Notes: generated by a model not told the origin, from the letters alone. 62,811 bases of DNA from CAYSUS01 sp964434165 (GCA_964434165.1 CAYSUS010000044.1:1-62811); one strand, 5' to 3'; counted from the stretch's first letter, positions 52,635 to 62,580 are shown. Program-made: numbers and translations.

Positions 52635-54047
52635 ATGCTTGGCACCCTATACCTAGTCACGGTCGGAATCGTCGTTGTTGCGCTGCTCTTGCGGCCGTTC
52701 CTGATCCTCCGTCCAACCGTCTGGTTCTCTCTCGCCATGTTGATTCAGATCAACGGCGGTGCGGCCTTTGCGACTTCGTGTGGAAGCTACGGTGCCGTGG
52801 ATTCCGGTTATCCGTATGCATGGGAGCTGCGGGTGGCGACCTTGGCGTTTCCGCTTGCACTGTTCGCCTGGGTTGCCGCAACGCCCCAGCTCAGCGCGCT
52901 TGCAGGGGGGATTTATCGAGAATGCCGCGCGGTGGACCGATTGCCCTGCTCCTTCGGAAGACCGGAATCGGTGACAGCGGTCTGGCTGGGTCTCGGGGCA
53001 GCCGCAATCCTGTCCACCTACCTTCTGACCGTTCCATTCTGGAAGACGGGTCTGGTCGCCATCCTCTTCGACCCCGAACATGCGACGATGGCTCGCGAGC
53101 ACAGCTTGAAGCTGCTGGAAAGTGGCTTCGTTCGGTACGGCTACTCCCTCTACTGCTCGGTCATTGCACCATTGGCTGCCGGCTTGATGGCAGCAAGGAA
53201 ACCGCGATCTTTGCTGTCCCGCGGAGTAAGCCTAGTCTTGTTCGCTGTCTTGCTTGTGAGCGTCATGGCCACCGGAGCCCGAGCATCTGCCGGGCTGATC
53301 TTGGTGACCGCCGCGTTAGTCCTCTGCTTGAAGCGGGGGATTATCCGGTCTATTCCCTGTGCCGCTTTGTTGGCTGCTCTGGCGCTGTTCGTGGCACTCG
53401 GGTTGACTGTCGCCCGGGAGGCTGCCGCGGGCCAGTGCTCGCCAACAGCAGTGCTCCAGACCTTCCTTCCCGCAATCGCGGAACGAATCTGTGTAACGCC
53501 CTACTTGACGGGAGTCTGGACGAACCTCTATGCCCACGAGCATGGATTGCTGGGACTAACGAATCTGCGGCCCCTCGCCGTGCTGTCCGGGGCAGAATAC
53601 GTCAACCTGCCGAACCTCGTAGGCTTGGCCTACATGCCGCATCCGATCCGCTCGGTGAGCGTGGTCACCTGCTTGCTCTTCGACTTCCAGGCATCCTTTG
53701 GGTTGGCGGGAGGATGGGTTGTGGCCTTCGCCGCCCTTGCCTGTCTCGACCTGCTCCTTTTCGCGTTCCGGCGCTTGAACGGCGGCGTTCTCGTGGCGTG
53801 CCTCGCAGCCTTCATGACGGCCCAGTTGTCGCTTACGTCATCCGGCATCTTTGTCTGCCTCCTGACCCACGGAATTCTCCCCATCGCGGCCGTGTCAACG
53901 CTTCTAGGCGCGGCATGGCGATATCGATTGATAACGCGCAGTCTACACCAGCGCCTGGTCGCGTTGAGGGGATGTAGCGGGGTGGTGCACGTACCGAACA
54001 GCGACTTCTCTAATCCCGGCGGACGATCATGCGCATTGTCCACATGA
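52635..54047 (+). CDS. Wzy-like oligosaccharide repeat-unit polymerase
   Basis: The 470-residue protein has a good GGAGGG site upstream and about eleven hydrophobic helices. The central large loop (LTVAREAAAGQCSPTAVLQT to TNLRPLAVLSGAEYVNLPN) is the kind of periplasmic loop seen in O-antigen polymerases. There are no sequence motifs that define Wzy strictly, so the call rests on topology and on position next to wzx, glycosyltransferases and wbp genes. Its last 19 bases overlap the GT4 gene, so translation is coupled. Confidence 0.6.
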   Translation: MLGTLYLVTVGIVVVALLLRPFLILRPTVWFSLAMLIQINGGAAFATSCGSYGAVDSGYPYAWELRVATLAFPLALFAWVAATPQLSALAGGIYRECRAVDRLPCSFGRPESVTAVWLGLGAAAILSTYLLTVPFWKTGLVAILFDPEHATMAREHSLKLLESGFVRYGYSLYCSVIAPLAAGLMAARKPRSLLSRGVSLVLFAVLLVSVMATGARASAGLILVTAALVLCLKRGIIRSIPCAALLAALALFVALGLTVAREAAAGQCSPTAVLQTFLPAIAERICVTPYLTGVWTNLYAHEHGLLGLTNLRPLAVLSGAEYVNLPNLVGLAYMPHPIRSVSVVTCLLFDFQASFGLAGGWVVAFAALACLDLLLFAFRRLNGGVLVACLAAFMTAQLSLTSSGIFVCLLTHGILPIAAVSTLLGAAWRYRLITRSLHQRLVALRGCSGVVHVPNSDFSNPGGRSCALST

Positions 54048-55168
54048 CTTCGGCCCACTTCTGGCACGACGTGCGAATCTTCGGGAAGATGTGCAGGTCA
54101 CTCTCCTCGGCCGGCTGGGAAGTTCATCTGGTCGCTCCTCGTCAGGACGTGAGCACGGTAGAAATCCGGGAGGGCGTCGCAGTGCATCCCGTTTTGCCCG
54201 CGAGGGGCCGGGTTGAGAGGATGCTCAAAGTCGTGTCCCTGGTGCAGCGCAGGGCCCACGCGATCGAGGCCGACATCTACCACTTCCACGATCCTGAGTT
54301 CCTCAGGACTGCGATCGGTTTCCAGCGCACCGTTCAGCGGCCCGTGGTATATGACGCTCACGAGGATGTGCGCCGACAGTCGATTCACAAGGAGTGGATC
54401 CCGCGAAACACGCGGCGCTTGGTGGGTCGCCTCGCCGGTTGGGTAGAGGACCGACAGGCGGCACGGGTTGCCGCAGTGGTGGCCGCCACCCCGTCGATCG
54501 CAGCACGCTTCCCTTCACACCCTCGCTGCACCGTGGTGCAGAACTTCCCCGTGCTCGACGAGTTCATTGGCGGCGAAGAGAAAGGCCCCCCAATCCAAGG
54601 GCGCTTCGCTTACGTAGGCGGACTCGAGGCGGTGCGAGGTATCCGGGAGATGGTTCGGGCGCTCCCTCTCGCGGGGGCGCAGACGACGCTCGCGCTGGCG
54701 GGCAGGTTCAGCTCCGCGGATTTTGCGCGCAACTGTCGACGCCTTCCGGGTTGGGATCGGGTCCTTGAGACGGGATATCTGAACCGAAGAGAAGTACGCG
54801 CGCTCCTCGGGGAATCGCAGGCAGGTCTCGTCGTCTTGCACCCGCTGGAGAACTACCAGGTCGCCTACCCGGTCAAGATGTTCGAATACATGGCGTCGGG
54901 CCTGCCCGTCATTGCCTCGGACTTCCCGCTGTGGAGATCCATCCTCGATGAGGCCGCCTGCGGCCTGCTCGTCGATCCTCTCGATCCGAAGTCCATTGCC
55001 GCGGCGATGCGCTGGATCATGGAGCACCCGTCGGAAGCAAGGGCAATGGGCGAGCGCGGCCGTCAGGCGGTCCTTCGCAAGTACAACTGGGAAAGCGAGT
55101 TCGCCAGACTGGCAGCGCTTTACCGAAGGCTGAGCCCCGCACCCGGGGCTCCGAGGAGGGCCGCATGA
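54029..55168 (+). CDS. GT4-family glycosyltransferase
   Basis: The 379-residue protein begins MRIVHMTSAHFWHDVRIFGK and has a GT-B fold. The N-terminal domain contains YHFHDPEFLRTA and VYDAHEDVRRQS. The C-terminal GT4 region shows FAYVGGLEAVRGIREMVRAL, then the donor-binding EYMASGLPVIASDFP and GLLVDPLDPKSIAAAMRW. It probably adds one of the sugars of the repeat unit. Its 3' end (54956-55149) is duplicated at 42306-42499. Confidence 0.85.
   Translation: MRIVHMTSAHFWHDVRIFGKMCRSLSSAGWEVHLVAPRQDVSTVEIREGVAVHPVLPARGRVERMLKVVSLVQRRAHAIEADIYHFHDPEFLRTAIGFQRTVQRPVVYDAHEDVRRQSIHKEWIPRNTRRLVGRLAGWVEDRQAARVAAVVAATPSIAARFPSHPRCTVVQNFPVLDEFIGGEEKGPPIQGRFAYVGGLEAVRGIREMVRALPLAGAQTTLALAGRFSSADFARNCRRLPGWDRVLETGYLNRREVRALLGESQAGLVVLHPLENYQVAYPVKMFEYMASGLPVIASDFPLWRSILDEAACGLLVDPLDPKSIAAAMRWIMEHPSEARAMGERGRQAVLRKYNWESEFARLAALYRRLSPAPGAPRRAA
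54956..55149 (+). repeat. Direct repeat copy B: 3' end of the GT4 gene
   Basis: This is the complete-gene copy of the 194-base direct repeat described at 42306-42499, in the same orientation and 12,650 bases away. The repeats bracket wbpD through the GT4 gene. Confidence 0.9.
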
Positions 55169-55262
55169 GACAGGACGCGGAGTTACTGCACTCACTTCGC
55201 TCGTCGCATCCGACCGCGCGATGCGGCGTCGATCTCGTATTCGAGACACGTGGGGGCGGACG

Positions 55263-56540
55263 ATGAGGGTCTGGTTGATCCAGATCGGCGAGCCGCTCCC
55301 GTCGGACGGGCCTCACGTGCGCCTCCTGCGGACCGGAATCCTCGCGGAAACCCTGGCGGACTGCGGCGCAGAAGTCGTATGGTGGTCTGCCGCCTTCAGC
55401 CATGAGACGAAGGCCCACCGCACGGTTCGAGAAGCCTCGATCCAGATCAACCCGGGATACACTCTGAAGCTGCTGCCGAGCTGTGGATACACCAAGAACG
55501 TATCGCTGGCTCGGATTCGCGACCATGCTCAAGTGGCTCGCGAGTTCTCTCGACTGGCGCCGAGCGAGCCGCCGCCCGATATCATCGTCTCCGGCCTGCC
55601 CACTCCGGGCCTATGCTGCGCGGCGGCGAGCTACGCCAGCCCTCGGGCCGTTCCTCTTCTGCTGGACTTGCGCGACCAATGGCCTGAGGTTTTCCTCGAT
55701 GTCCTGCCCAGTTCACTCCGCTGGGCAGGCCGAATGGCGCTGAGGCGCTCGTTCAGCGAAACAAAGGAGGCGTGCCGTCGAGCCGGCGGCCTCGTCGCCA
55801 TCACGCCCCGCTTCCTCGACTGGGGGCTTTCGTGCGCCGGACGAAGGGCGCACTCCGGCGACGTCGTGTTTCCGTTGGGCTATAAGCGCCGAGACTACGC
55901 CCCCGCCGTGCTGGATGCGGCGCGGCGCGATTGGGACGCGCTTGGAGTGAGCGCTAGCCCGCAATGGCTGACCGTCTGCTTCTTCGGGACCTTGGGACGC
56001 CAGTTCGCGCTGGAAACGGTGGTCGAGGCTGCTCGGGTTCTCCAACGCCGCCGCCGCCGCGTGCGGTTTGTCCTGTGCGGCACTGGGGAATCGCTCCCCC
56101 GTCTGCGGCGGCTCGCGGAGGACGCCCGGAACGTGTTCCTCCCCGGACGCGTCGACGCGCCGCGCATCCAAGTGTTGATGGAGCGATCGCACGTGGGGTT
56201 GGCTCCCTATCGCAACACGCCGACCTTCCTCGGCGCGATGCCCAACAAGATTGCCGAGTACCTCTCAGCCGGTCTGCCGTTGGTCTCCAGCCTGACGGGC
56301 GGCCTTGACGAGCTGATCGACCGGCGCGGTTGCGGCTTCACCTATCGGGAAAGGGACTCCTTTCAGTTGGCCGCAATGCTCGAGCGTCTCGAGCAGTCAA
56401 CGGACCTGCTCACATCGATGTCGCGGAATGGAGAGCAGCTGTTCGCCGACCAGTTCGACGCGAGCAAGATCTACACCGCCTACGTGGAGCACCTCTTTCG
56501 AGTTGCGAAGTCGCGAAACCTGGAGCGCCGTCCGGCGTAA
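55263..56540 (+). CDS. GT4-family glycosyltransferase (second)
   Basis: Start at the ATG at 55263 (MRVWLIQIGEPLPSDGPHVR), 425 residues. The N-terminal half resembles WbuB/TuaC-type GT4 proteins (LLRTGILAETLADCGAEVVW, PRAVPLLLDLRDQWPEVF). The C-terminal half has FFGTLGRQFALETVVEAAR and MPNKIAEYLSAGLPLVSS for donor binding. It adds a sugar on the cytoplasmic lipid-linked chain. It lies 53 bases before the priming transferase gene. Confidence 0.85.
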   Translation: MRVWLIQIGEPLPSDGPHVRLLRTGILAETLADCGAEVVWWSAAFSHETKAHRTVREASIQINPGYTLKLLPSCGYTKNVSLARIRDHAQVAREFSRLAPSEPPPDIIVSGLPTPGLCCAAASYASPRAVPLLLDLRDQWPEVFLDVLPSSLRWAGRMALRRSFSETKEACRRAGGLVAITPRFLDWGLSCAGRRAHSGDVVFPLGYKRRDYAPAVLDAARRDWDALGVSASPQWLTVCFFGTLGRQFALETVVEAARVLQRRRRRVRFVLCGTGESLPRLRRLAEDARNVFLPGRVDAPRIQVLMERSHVGLAPYRNTPTFLGAMPNKIAEYLSAGLPLVSSLTGGLDELIDRRGCGFTYRERDSFQLAAMLERLEQSTDLLTSMSRNGEQLFADQFDASKIYTAYVEHLFRVAKSRNLERRPA

Positions 56541-56593
56541 CGGTTCGGCGGGCCGGCGCCAAAGGGCAGGCTAGTCAGAAGGAGAGCTAAACC

Positions 56594-57250
<657 letters not shown>

Positions 57251-57280
57251 CGGCCGCACCCGAACCAGGGAACCCTCTAA

Positions 57281-58333
57281 ATGAGCACGCCGTCCAACGC
57301 CTCCCGTCAAGCGAGTATGCAAGACGACAGCCACCCGTCCGCTGGGAGCGGTTCGTCGGCCGATCGGGCCCAGCCCGACCCGAGGCTGATGCTGGACCTG
57401 TACCGCGTGATGGTTCGCATCCGCCGATTCGAGGAGGCCGTTGCGCAGCTCGTGGAAACCGGGCAGGTCCGCTGCCCCTGCCACCTCTACATCGGCCAGG
57501 AGGCGATCGCCGCCGGCGTTTGCGCCGCCCTTAAGCGCAAGGATACCGTCTGGGGCGGTCATCGCTCGCATGGCCACTACCTGGCCAAGGGAGGCGATCT
57601 GGCTGCCATGATGGCCGAGATCTTCGGCCGCGCCGCCGGGTGTGCGGGCGGGCGCGGCGGATCCATGCACCTGGTGGCCGCGGAGGTGGGCCTTTTGGGC
57701 ACCGTCCCCATCGTCGCGGCGACCATCCCCATCGCCGTTGGCGCCGGGCTCGCCTCGAGCCTGCGCAACGAGCGTCGCGTCTCGGTGGCTTTTCTGGGCG
57801 ACGGCGCAACCGAGGAGGGGCACTTCTTCGAGTCGGTCAACCTTGCCGCCCTCTACAAACTGCCCGTCCTGTTCGTCATCGAGAACAACCTCTACGCTAG
57901 CCACATGCATCTGGCCGAGCGCCGCCCGTGCGACAACCTCGACCGGATCGGCCGCCTGTTCGACATTCCGGGGATCCGGTTGGACGGAAACGACGTGATC
58001 GCGGTTCATCGCGCGGCGGCCGAAGCCGTGACCCGAGCCCGATCCGGAAAGGGTCCGAGCCTGCTGGAATGTCGCACGTATCGGTGGCGCGGCCACGTGG
58101 GGCACCGCTGGGACGAGGACGTGGGCGTGAAGCGCAAGGACGAGCTGCACGAGTGGTTCCCCCGGTGTCCGATCGCCCGGGCGCGAGGGGCCCTGCTCGC
58201 GGCAGGGACCCCGCCCGCGATGTTGGATGATATTGATTCCCAGGCAGAGGCTGAAGTAGAATCCGCCGTCTCCCTCGCGCGCCGGGCCCCGCTTCCGGCC
58301 AAGGAGAGCGTGTTGGACCACGTTTTTGCCTGA
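57281..58333 (+). CDS. TPP-dependent dehydrogenase E1 component, alpha subunit
   Basis: The 350-residue protein has the E1-alpha pattern: CHLYIGQEAIAAGVCAAL, WGGHRSHGHYLAKGGDL, CAGGRGGSMHLVAAEVGL and the TPP/Mg motif GDGATEEGHFFESVNLAAL followed by VIENN. The beta subunit follows 20 bases later; no E2 or E3 gene is visible. In amino- or branched-sugar loci such E1 pairs can deliver a two-carbon unit by TPP chemistry. Here it could equally be an acetoin or branched-chain-type E1 component. The context of two aminotransferases favours a sugar or small-molecule building-block role (inference). Confidence 0.85.
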   Translation: MSTPSNASRQASMQDDSHPSAGSGSSADRAQPDPRLMLDLYRVMVRIRRFEEAVAQLVETGQVRCPCHLYIGQEAIAAGVCAALKRKDTVWGGHRSHGHYLAKGGDLAAMMAEIFGRAAGCAGGRGGSMHLVAAEVGLLGTVPIVAATIPIAVGAGLASSLRNERRVSVAFLGDGATEEGHFFESVNLAALYKLPVLFVIENNLYASHMHLAERRPCDNLDRIGRLFDIPGIRLDGNDVIAVHRAAAEAVTRARSGKGPSLLECRTYRWRGHVGHRWDEDVGVKRKDELHEWFPRCPIARARGALLAAGTPPAMLDDIDSQAEAEVESAVSLARRAPLPAKESVLDHVFA

Positions 58334-58353
58334 GGCAGCCACGGACGGCCTTC

Positions 58354-59469
58354 ATGCGGATCATCAGCTACGCGCAAGCCATTTGCGAAGCCCACGGCCA
58401 GCTCCTCGAGTCGGACCCGCGGGTCTTCGTGATCGGCCAGGGATTGTGGAGCCCGTGGTACGCGGGAGCCAGCCTCAAAGACCTGGATCAGCGGTTTGGC
58501 CGGCAGCGGATCATCGATTCGCCCGTCTCGGAGAACGCGGTGACGGGGGCCGCCGTCGGCGCCGCGCTGGCCGGCATGCGACCGATCGTGTTCCATCCGC
58601 GCATGGATTTCATGCTTTTGGCCGTGGACCCGATCGTCAACCAGGCGGCCAACTGGAGCTACATGTTCGGCGGGCAAGTCGGAGTGCCCGTCGTGGTCCG
58701 CGCCTCGATCAATCGGGGCGGGGAGCAGGGGGCCCAGCACTCCCAGGCGCTGCACGCGCCCTTCATGCACGTTCCGGGACTGAAGGTCGTGATGCCGGCG
58801 ACAGCCTACGACGCGAAGGGCCTGCTGATCGCCGCGGTGCGGGACGGCAACCCGGTCCTCTACATCGACGATCGATGGCTCTACGACGAGCGGGCCGCGG
58901 TGCCGGAGGACATGTACGAGGTGCCCATCGGCCGGGCGTCCGTGCTGCGCGAAGGGATCGACGTGACGGTCGTCGCGTGTTCCTACGCCGTGCGCAAGGC
59001 CCGCGAGGCCTGCGACTTGCTCGCCACCCGAGGGATTGAGGCGGAGTTGATCGACCTGCGCTCCCTCAAGCCCTGGGACCAACCCCTGGTGCTCGCGTCG
59101 GTGGCCAAGACCGGCAGGCTCGCCGTCGTGGACGGGGGCTGGAGGACCTGCGGCGTGGCGGCCGAAATCGCCGCCACGGCGGCTGAGGAGTGCTTCCCAC
59201 GGTTGAAGGCGCCCGTCGCCCGCGTGACGCTCCCCGATGCCCCGGCCCCGACCTGCGCGTCCCTTGAAGAAGCCTATTACCTGAGAACCGATACCATTCT
59301 CGAAGCCGTGGAGTCGATCGTTCATGACACCAGCCACCGCGGAACGCTTGCGACGACGGGTCCGGTTCGTGGAGCCGGCGAAGCTGTATCGGATGATCAA
59401 GGAGGAGCTGGACAAAGCCTACTTCGAGGTGATGTCGAAGGGCGATCTGATCGATCGCGGGCAGCTTGA
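58354..59469 (+). CDS. TPP-dependent dehydrogenase E1 component, beta subunit
   Basis: The 371-residue protein is a transketolase pyrimidine/C-terminal type (YAQAICEAHGQLLESDPRVF, DSPVSENAVTGAAVGAAL, VVVRASINRGGEQGAQHSQ, VPGLKVVMPATAYDAKGLLI, VVACSYAVRKAREAC). It ends at 59469 and so overlaps the next gene by 146 bases in another frame. The conserved part of the family ends near residue 322 (LRTDTILEAVESIV), so the last 45 or so residues have no family counterpart. The stop may be misplaced by a frameshift near 59330. The pair with E1-alpha is clear. Confidence 0.82.
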   Translation: MRIISYAQAICEAHGQLLESDPRVFVIGQGLWSPWYAGASLKDLDQRFGRQRIIDSPVSENAVTGAAVGAALAGMRPIVFHPRMDFMLLAVDPIVNQAANWSYMFGGQVGVPVVVRASINRGGEQGAQHSQALHAPFMHVPGLKVVMPATAYDAKGLLIAAVRDGNPVLYIDDRWLYDERAAVPEDMYEVPIGRASVLREGIDVTVVACSYAVRKAREACDLLATRGIEAELIDLRSLKPWDQPLVLASVAKTGRLAVVDGGWRTCGVAAEIAATAAEECFPRLKAPVARVTLPDAPAPTCASLEEAYYLRTDTILEAVESIVHDTSHRGTLATTGPVRGAGEAVSDDQGGAGQSLLRGDVEGRSDRSRAA

Positions 59470-60454
59470 CTCCTTCGAGAGAAACCTCGCCCGGTTCGTC
59501 GGCACGAAGTACGCGGTCGGGCTGAACAGCGGATACGACGCCCTGCACATGTCGCTCCGCGCGGCCGGGATCGGCCCGGGCGACGAGGTGATCGTCCCCG
59601 CCCACACCTTCGTGGCCACCTGCTCCGCGGTGGTCAATGTCGGTGCCACCCCGGTGCTGGTGGACGTGGGCAAGGACTTCAACATCGATGGAGACCTGGT
59701 CGAGGAAGCCATCACGCCGCGCACGCGAGGGATCATCCCGGTTCACTTGAGCGGCTGGATGGCCGACATGCCCCGCGTCATGGAGATCGCCCAGAAGCAC
59801 AACCTGGCGGTCGTCGAGGACGCCTGCCAGAGCCTGGGCTCGAGCATCCACGGCCGCAAGGCCGGCTCCTGGGGCCTGACCGGATGCTGGAGCTTCTATC
59901 CCTTCAAGATCCTCGGAGGTTACGGCGACGGGGGGGCGATCACCACCGACGATCCCGAGGTCGCCCAGTTCGCCAGGCGGATGCGGTTCAACGGCGAGGA
60001 CCGGGAGTCGGGCGAGTACCACGGCCACGGCTTCACCTGCCTCTTGGACAACCTCCAGGCGGCATTCCTCGACGTGAAGCTCCGCTACCTTCCGCAGTGG
60101 ATCGTGCGTCGCAAGGAGATCGCCTCACGTTATCAGGAGTCGCTTTCCGACCTGGAGGATCTCCTCCTTCCACACTATGATAAGCCGGGATTCGATCACG
60201 TGTACCAGAACTACACGGTTCGTGCGAAACAGGGTGAGGAGTTCTCCACGTATCTTCGCGGAAGCGGCGTGGAGGTCCTCACGCAGTTCCGCAAGCCGTA
60301 CTACAAGCACGAGGCCTTGGGGCTCGAGGACCGCGGCTTTCCGGAGACCGAGGCCCTCAGTCGCGAGGTCTGCTCCCTGCCCATGAACGTCGAGATCGAC
60401 GACGAGGAGATCGAGTACGTCATCGACGTCGTCCGGTCCTTCTACGCACGGTGA
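59324..60454 (+). CDS. DegT/DnrJ/EryC1/StrS-family PLP aminotransferase
   Basis: The 376-residue protein starts at the ATG at 59324 (MTPATAERLRRRVRFVEPAK) and has the family motifs NSGYDALHMSLRAAGIGPGD, VVEDACQSLGSSIHG and Lys195 in WSFYPFKILGGYGDGGAI. It would aminate a keto-sugar at C3 or C4. It is not the WbpE of the pathway, so it may serve a second amino sugar. It overlaps the E1-beta frame by 146 bases. Confidence 0.85.
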   Translation: MTPATAERLRRRVRFVEPAKLYRMIKEELDKAYFEVMSKGDLIDRGQLDSFERNLARFVGTKYAVGLNSGYDALHMSLRAAGIGPGDEVIVPAHTFVATCSAVVNVGATPVLVDVGKDFNIDGDLVEEAITPRTRGIIPVHLSGWMADMPRVMEIAQKHNLAVVEDACQSLGSSIHGRKAGSWGLTGCWSFYPFKILGGYGDGGAITTDDPEVAQFARRMRFNGEDRESGEYHGHGFTCLLDNLQAAFLDVKLRYLPQWIVRRKEIASRYQESLSDLEDLLLPHYDKPGFDHVYQNYTVRAKQGEEFSTYLRGSGVEVLTQFRKPYYKHEALGLEDRGFPETEALSREVCSLPMNVEIDDEEIEYVIDVVRSFYAR

Positions 60455-60463
60455 GGTGGACGC

Positions 60464-61678
60464 GTGGCTCTATCGCTCAGCAAGCGCGCCGACGGCATCG
60501 CCCAGGCCGAGATCCGCGCGATGACCATCGAGTGCGAGAGGGCCGGAGGGATCAATCTGGCTCAGGGCGTGTGCGACTGCGGCGTGCCCCCGCCCGTGGC
60601 GCAGCATGCTCAGCGGGCCATCGATGAGGGTGTCAACAGCTACACCCGCTACGACGGGCTGGCGGAGCTCCGCCGGGCGATTGCCGAGAAGGCCCGTCGC
60701 GACAACGGAATCGACGCCGATCCCGAGACGGAGATCACGGTGAGCGGCGGATCGACCGGGGCGTTCTACTGCGCATGCCTGGCCCTGCTCGATCCGGGCG
60801 ACGAGGTGATCCTCTTCGAGCCTTACTACGGGTATCACGCGAACACGCTTCTGGCCGCCGGGGCCGTGCCCACCTTCGTGCGGACGCAGGCGCCGAACTG
60901 GGGCTTCGACGCCGCGGACCTCGAGCGCATCGTCACGCCGCGGACCAAGGGGATCATGGTCTGCACGCCGGGAAACCCCTCGGGCAAGGTCTTCTCCAGG
61001 GCCGAGCTCGAGCAGATCGCCGGGTTCGCGGTCCGGCACGACATCTTCGTCTTCACCGACGAGATCTACGAGTACTTCGTTTACGACGGGCGCCGCCACG
61101 TCAGCCCGGCCTCGCTGCCTGAGATCGCGGATCGCACGATCACGATCTCGGGGTATTCCAAGACCTTCAGCATTACCGGATGGCGCGTGGGCTACAGCAT
61201 CGCGCGGAAGCGCTGGGCCGATATGATCGGGTACGTCAACGACCTGGTGTACGTGTGCGCGCCGGCGCCGCTGCAGCGGGGCGTGGCCGCGGGGATCGCC
61301 GAGCTTCCCAAGACGTTCTACGCCGGGCTGTGCGAGGAGTTCCTCGCCAAGCGCAACCGGCTTTGCGATGCCCTGGACGCTGGCGGCCTGCCGCCCTGTG
61401 TTCCTCAAGGGGCGTACTACGTGCTGGCCGACGCCTCGCGGCTTCCCGGCCTGACGAGCAAGGAGAAAGCCATGCACCTGCTGCGCGAGACCGGCGTGGC
61501 CAGCGTGCCCGGCGAGGCCTTTTATCACGACGCCGGCGGCCGAGACCTGGTCCGCTTCTGCTTCGCCAAGGCCGACGACGAGCTCGGCGAGGCCTGCCGC
61601 CGGCTGACGAGAACGTCCGCTCGCGCGCCAGGGGGGCTCGTCGCGGAACCGGCGCCGCGACGGCTGAAGACCGCGTGA
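60464..61678 (+). CDS. Class I/II PLP aminotransferase
   Basis: The start is GTG at 60464, giving 404 residues. Fold type I motifs are visible: GGINLAQGVCDCGVPPPV, SGGSTGAFYCACLALLDPGD, CTPGNPSGKVFSRAELEQI, FTDEIYEYFVYDG and the PLP lysine in GYSKTFSITGWRVG. The NPSGK form is typical of aspartate/kynurenine-type aminotransferases. The natural substrate is unknown. The gene lies 9 bases after the DegT gene, so it is in one operon with the E1 pair. Confidence 0.83.
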   Translation: MALSLSKRADGIAQAEIRAMTIECERAGGINLAQGVCDCGVPPPVAQHAQRAIDEGVNSYTRYDGLAELRRAIAEKARRDNGIDADPETEITVSGGSTGAFYCACLALLDPGDEVILFEPYYGYHANTLLAAGAVPTFVRTQAPNWGFDAADLERIVTPRTKGIMVCTPGNPSGKVFSRAELEQIAGFAVRHDIFVFTDEIYEYFVYDGRRHVSPASLPEIADRTITISGYSKTFSITGWRVGYSIARKRWADMIGYVNDLVYVCAPAPLQRGVAAGIAELPKTFYAGLCEEFLAKRNRLCDALDAGGLPPCVPQGAYYVLADASRLPGLTSKEKAMHLLRETGVASVPGEAFYHDAGGRDLVRFCFAKADDELGEACRRLTRTSARAPGGLVAEPAPRRLKTA

Positions 61679-61704
61679 ACCTCACAATCGACCGAGGAGG
61701 TGCC

Positions 61705-62580
61705 ATGTCGATCGTCACGCCCGATATCCGCTCGCTCAGGGCGCAACTCAGGGCGCTGCGCGACCGGCGCGTGGATTGGCTCGCCGACCTCAATTCGCGC
61801 AAGCGCGAGGAGCGGGACTTCCATGACCGGTGGCGCGATCGGCACCACGGACACGTGGAAGACGAGGACCGCACGCGCGCGTTCGAGCACGGCAACGAGA
61901 AGTTCTACGTTACCGTCGCGGCTTCGCGCGAATACGTCCGACGATGGATCGCCGTCCATGCGCCCGGAAAGGTGTTTCTCGACTACGCCTGCGGGGACGG
62001 GCAGAATGCGCTTCTCGCCGCCAGGGCAGGCGCGGCACTGGCGGTTGGGATCGATCTCAGCGCGACCTCGGTGGGCAACGCCGCGGCGGCCGCCCAGCGC
62101 GATGGGCTTGCGAACGCGGACTTCCTTCAGGCGGACTGCGAAAACACCGGCCTTCCGGACAACAGCATCGACGTGATGCTCTGCTCCGGCATGCTGCATC
62201 ACCTCGACTTGAGTTACGCCTTCCCGGAAATGCGCAGGATCCTCAAGCCGGGAGGCGTCTGCCTCGCGGTCGAGGCCCTGAGCTACAATCCGGCCATCCA
62301 GCTCTATCGACGGTTGACACGGAAGCTGAGAACGGAGTATGAGGCGGATCACATTCTGTCGCTTAAGGACATCCGTTTCGCAAAGCGGTTCTTCGAGGTC
62401 CGAAGCATCCGCTACTGGCACCTGCTGAGCATCGGCACGGTCGCATTCCGGAAGACGGGGCTCTTCCAGCCCGCGCTGCGCATGGCCAACTCCCTGGATT
62501 CGTTTTTGCTGCGGATCCCGCTGCTGTCGCTGATGGCATGGATGTTCACCTTCGAACTCGTCAAGCGGAAGGAATCGTGA
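61705..62580 (+). CDS. SAM-dependent class I methyltransferase
   Basis: GAGGAGG precedes the ATG at 61705. The 291-residue protein has motif I VFLDYACGDGQNALLAARAG near residues 90-109, GIDLSATSVGNAA, ADCENTGLPDNSIDVMLCSG, LHHLDLSYAFPEMRRILKPG and a C-terminal half with two hydrophobic segments. It methylates a small molecule or sugar. Its stop overlaps the ATG of the next gene (TGATGA). Confidence 0.8.
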   Translation: MSIVTPDIRSLRAQLRALRDRRVDWLADLNSRKREERDFHDRWRDRHHGHVEDEDRTRAFEHGNEKFYVTVAASREYVRRWIAVHAPGKVFLDYACGDGQNALLAARAGAALAVGIDLSATSVGNAAAAAQRDGLANADFLQADCENTGLPDNSIDVMLCSGMLHHLDLSYAFPEMRRILKPGGVCLAVEALSYNPAIQLYRRLTRKLRTEYEADHILSLKDIRFAKRFFEVRSIRYWHLLSIGTVAFRKTGLFQPALRMANSLDSFLLRIPLLSLMAWMFTFELVKRKES

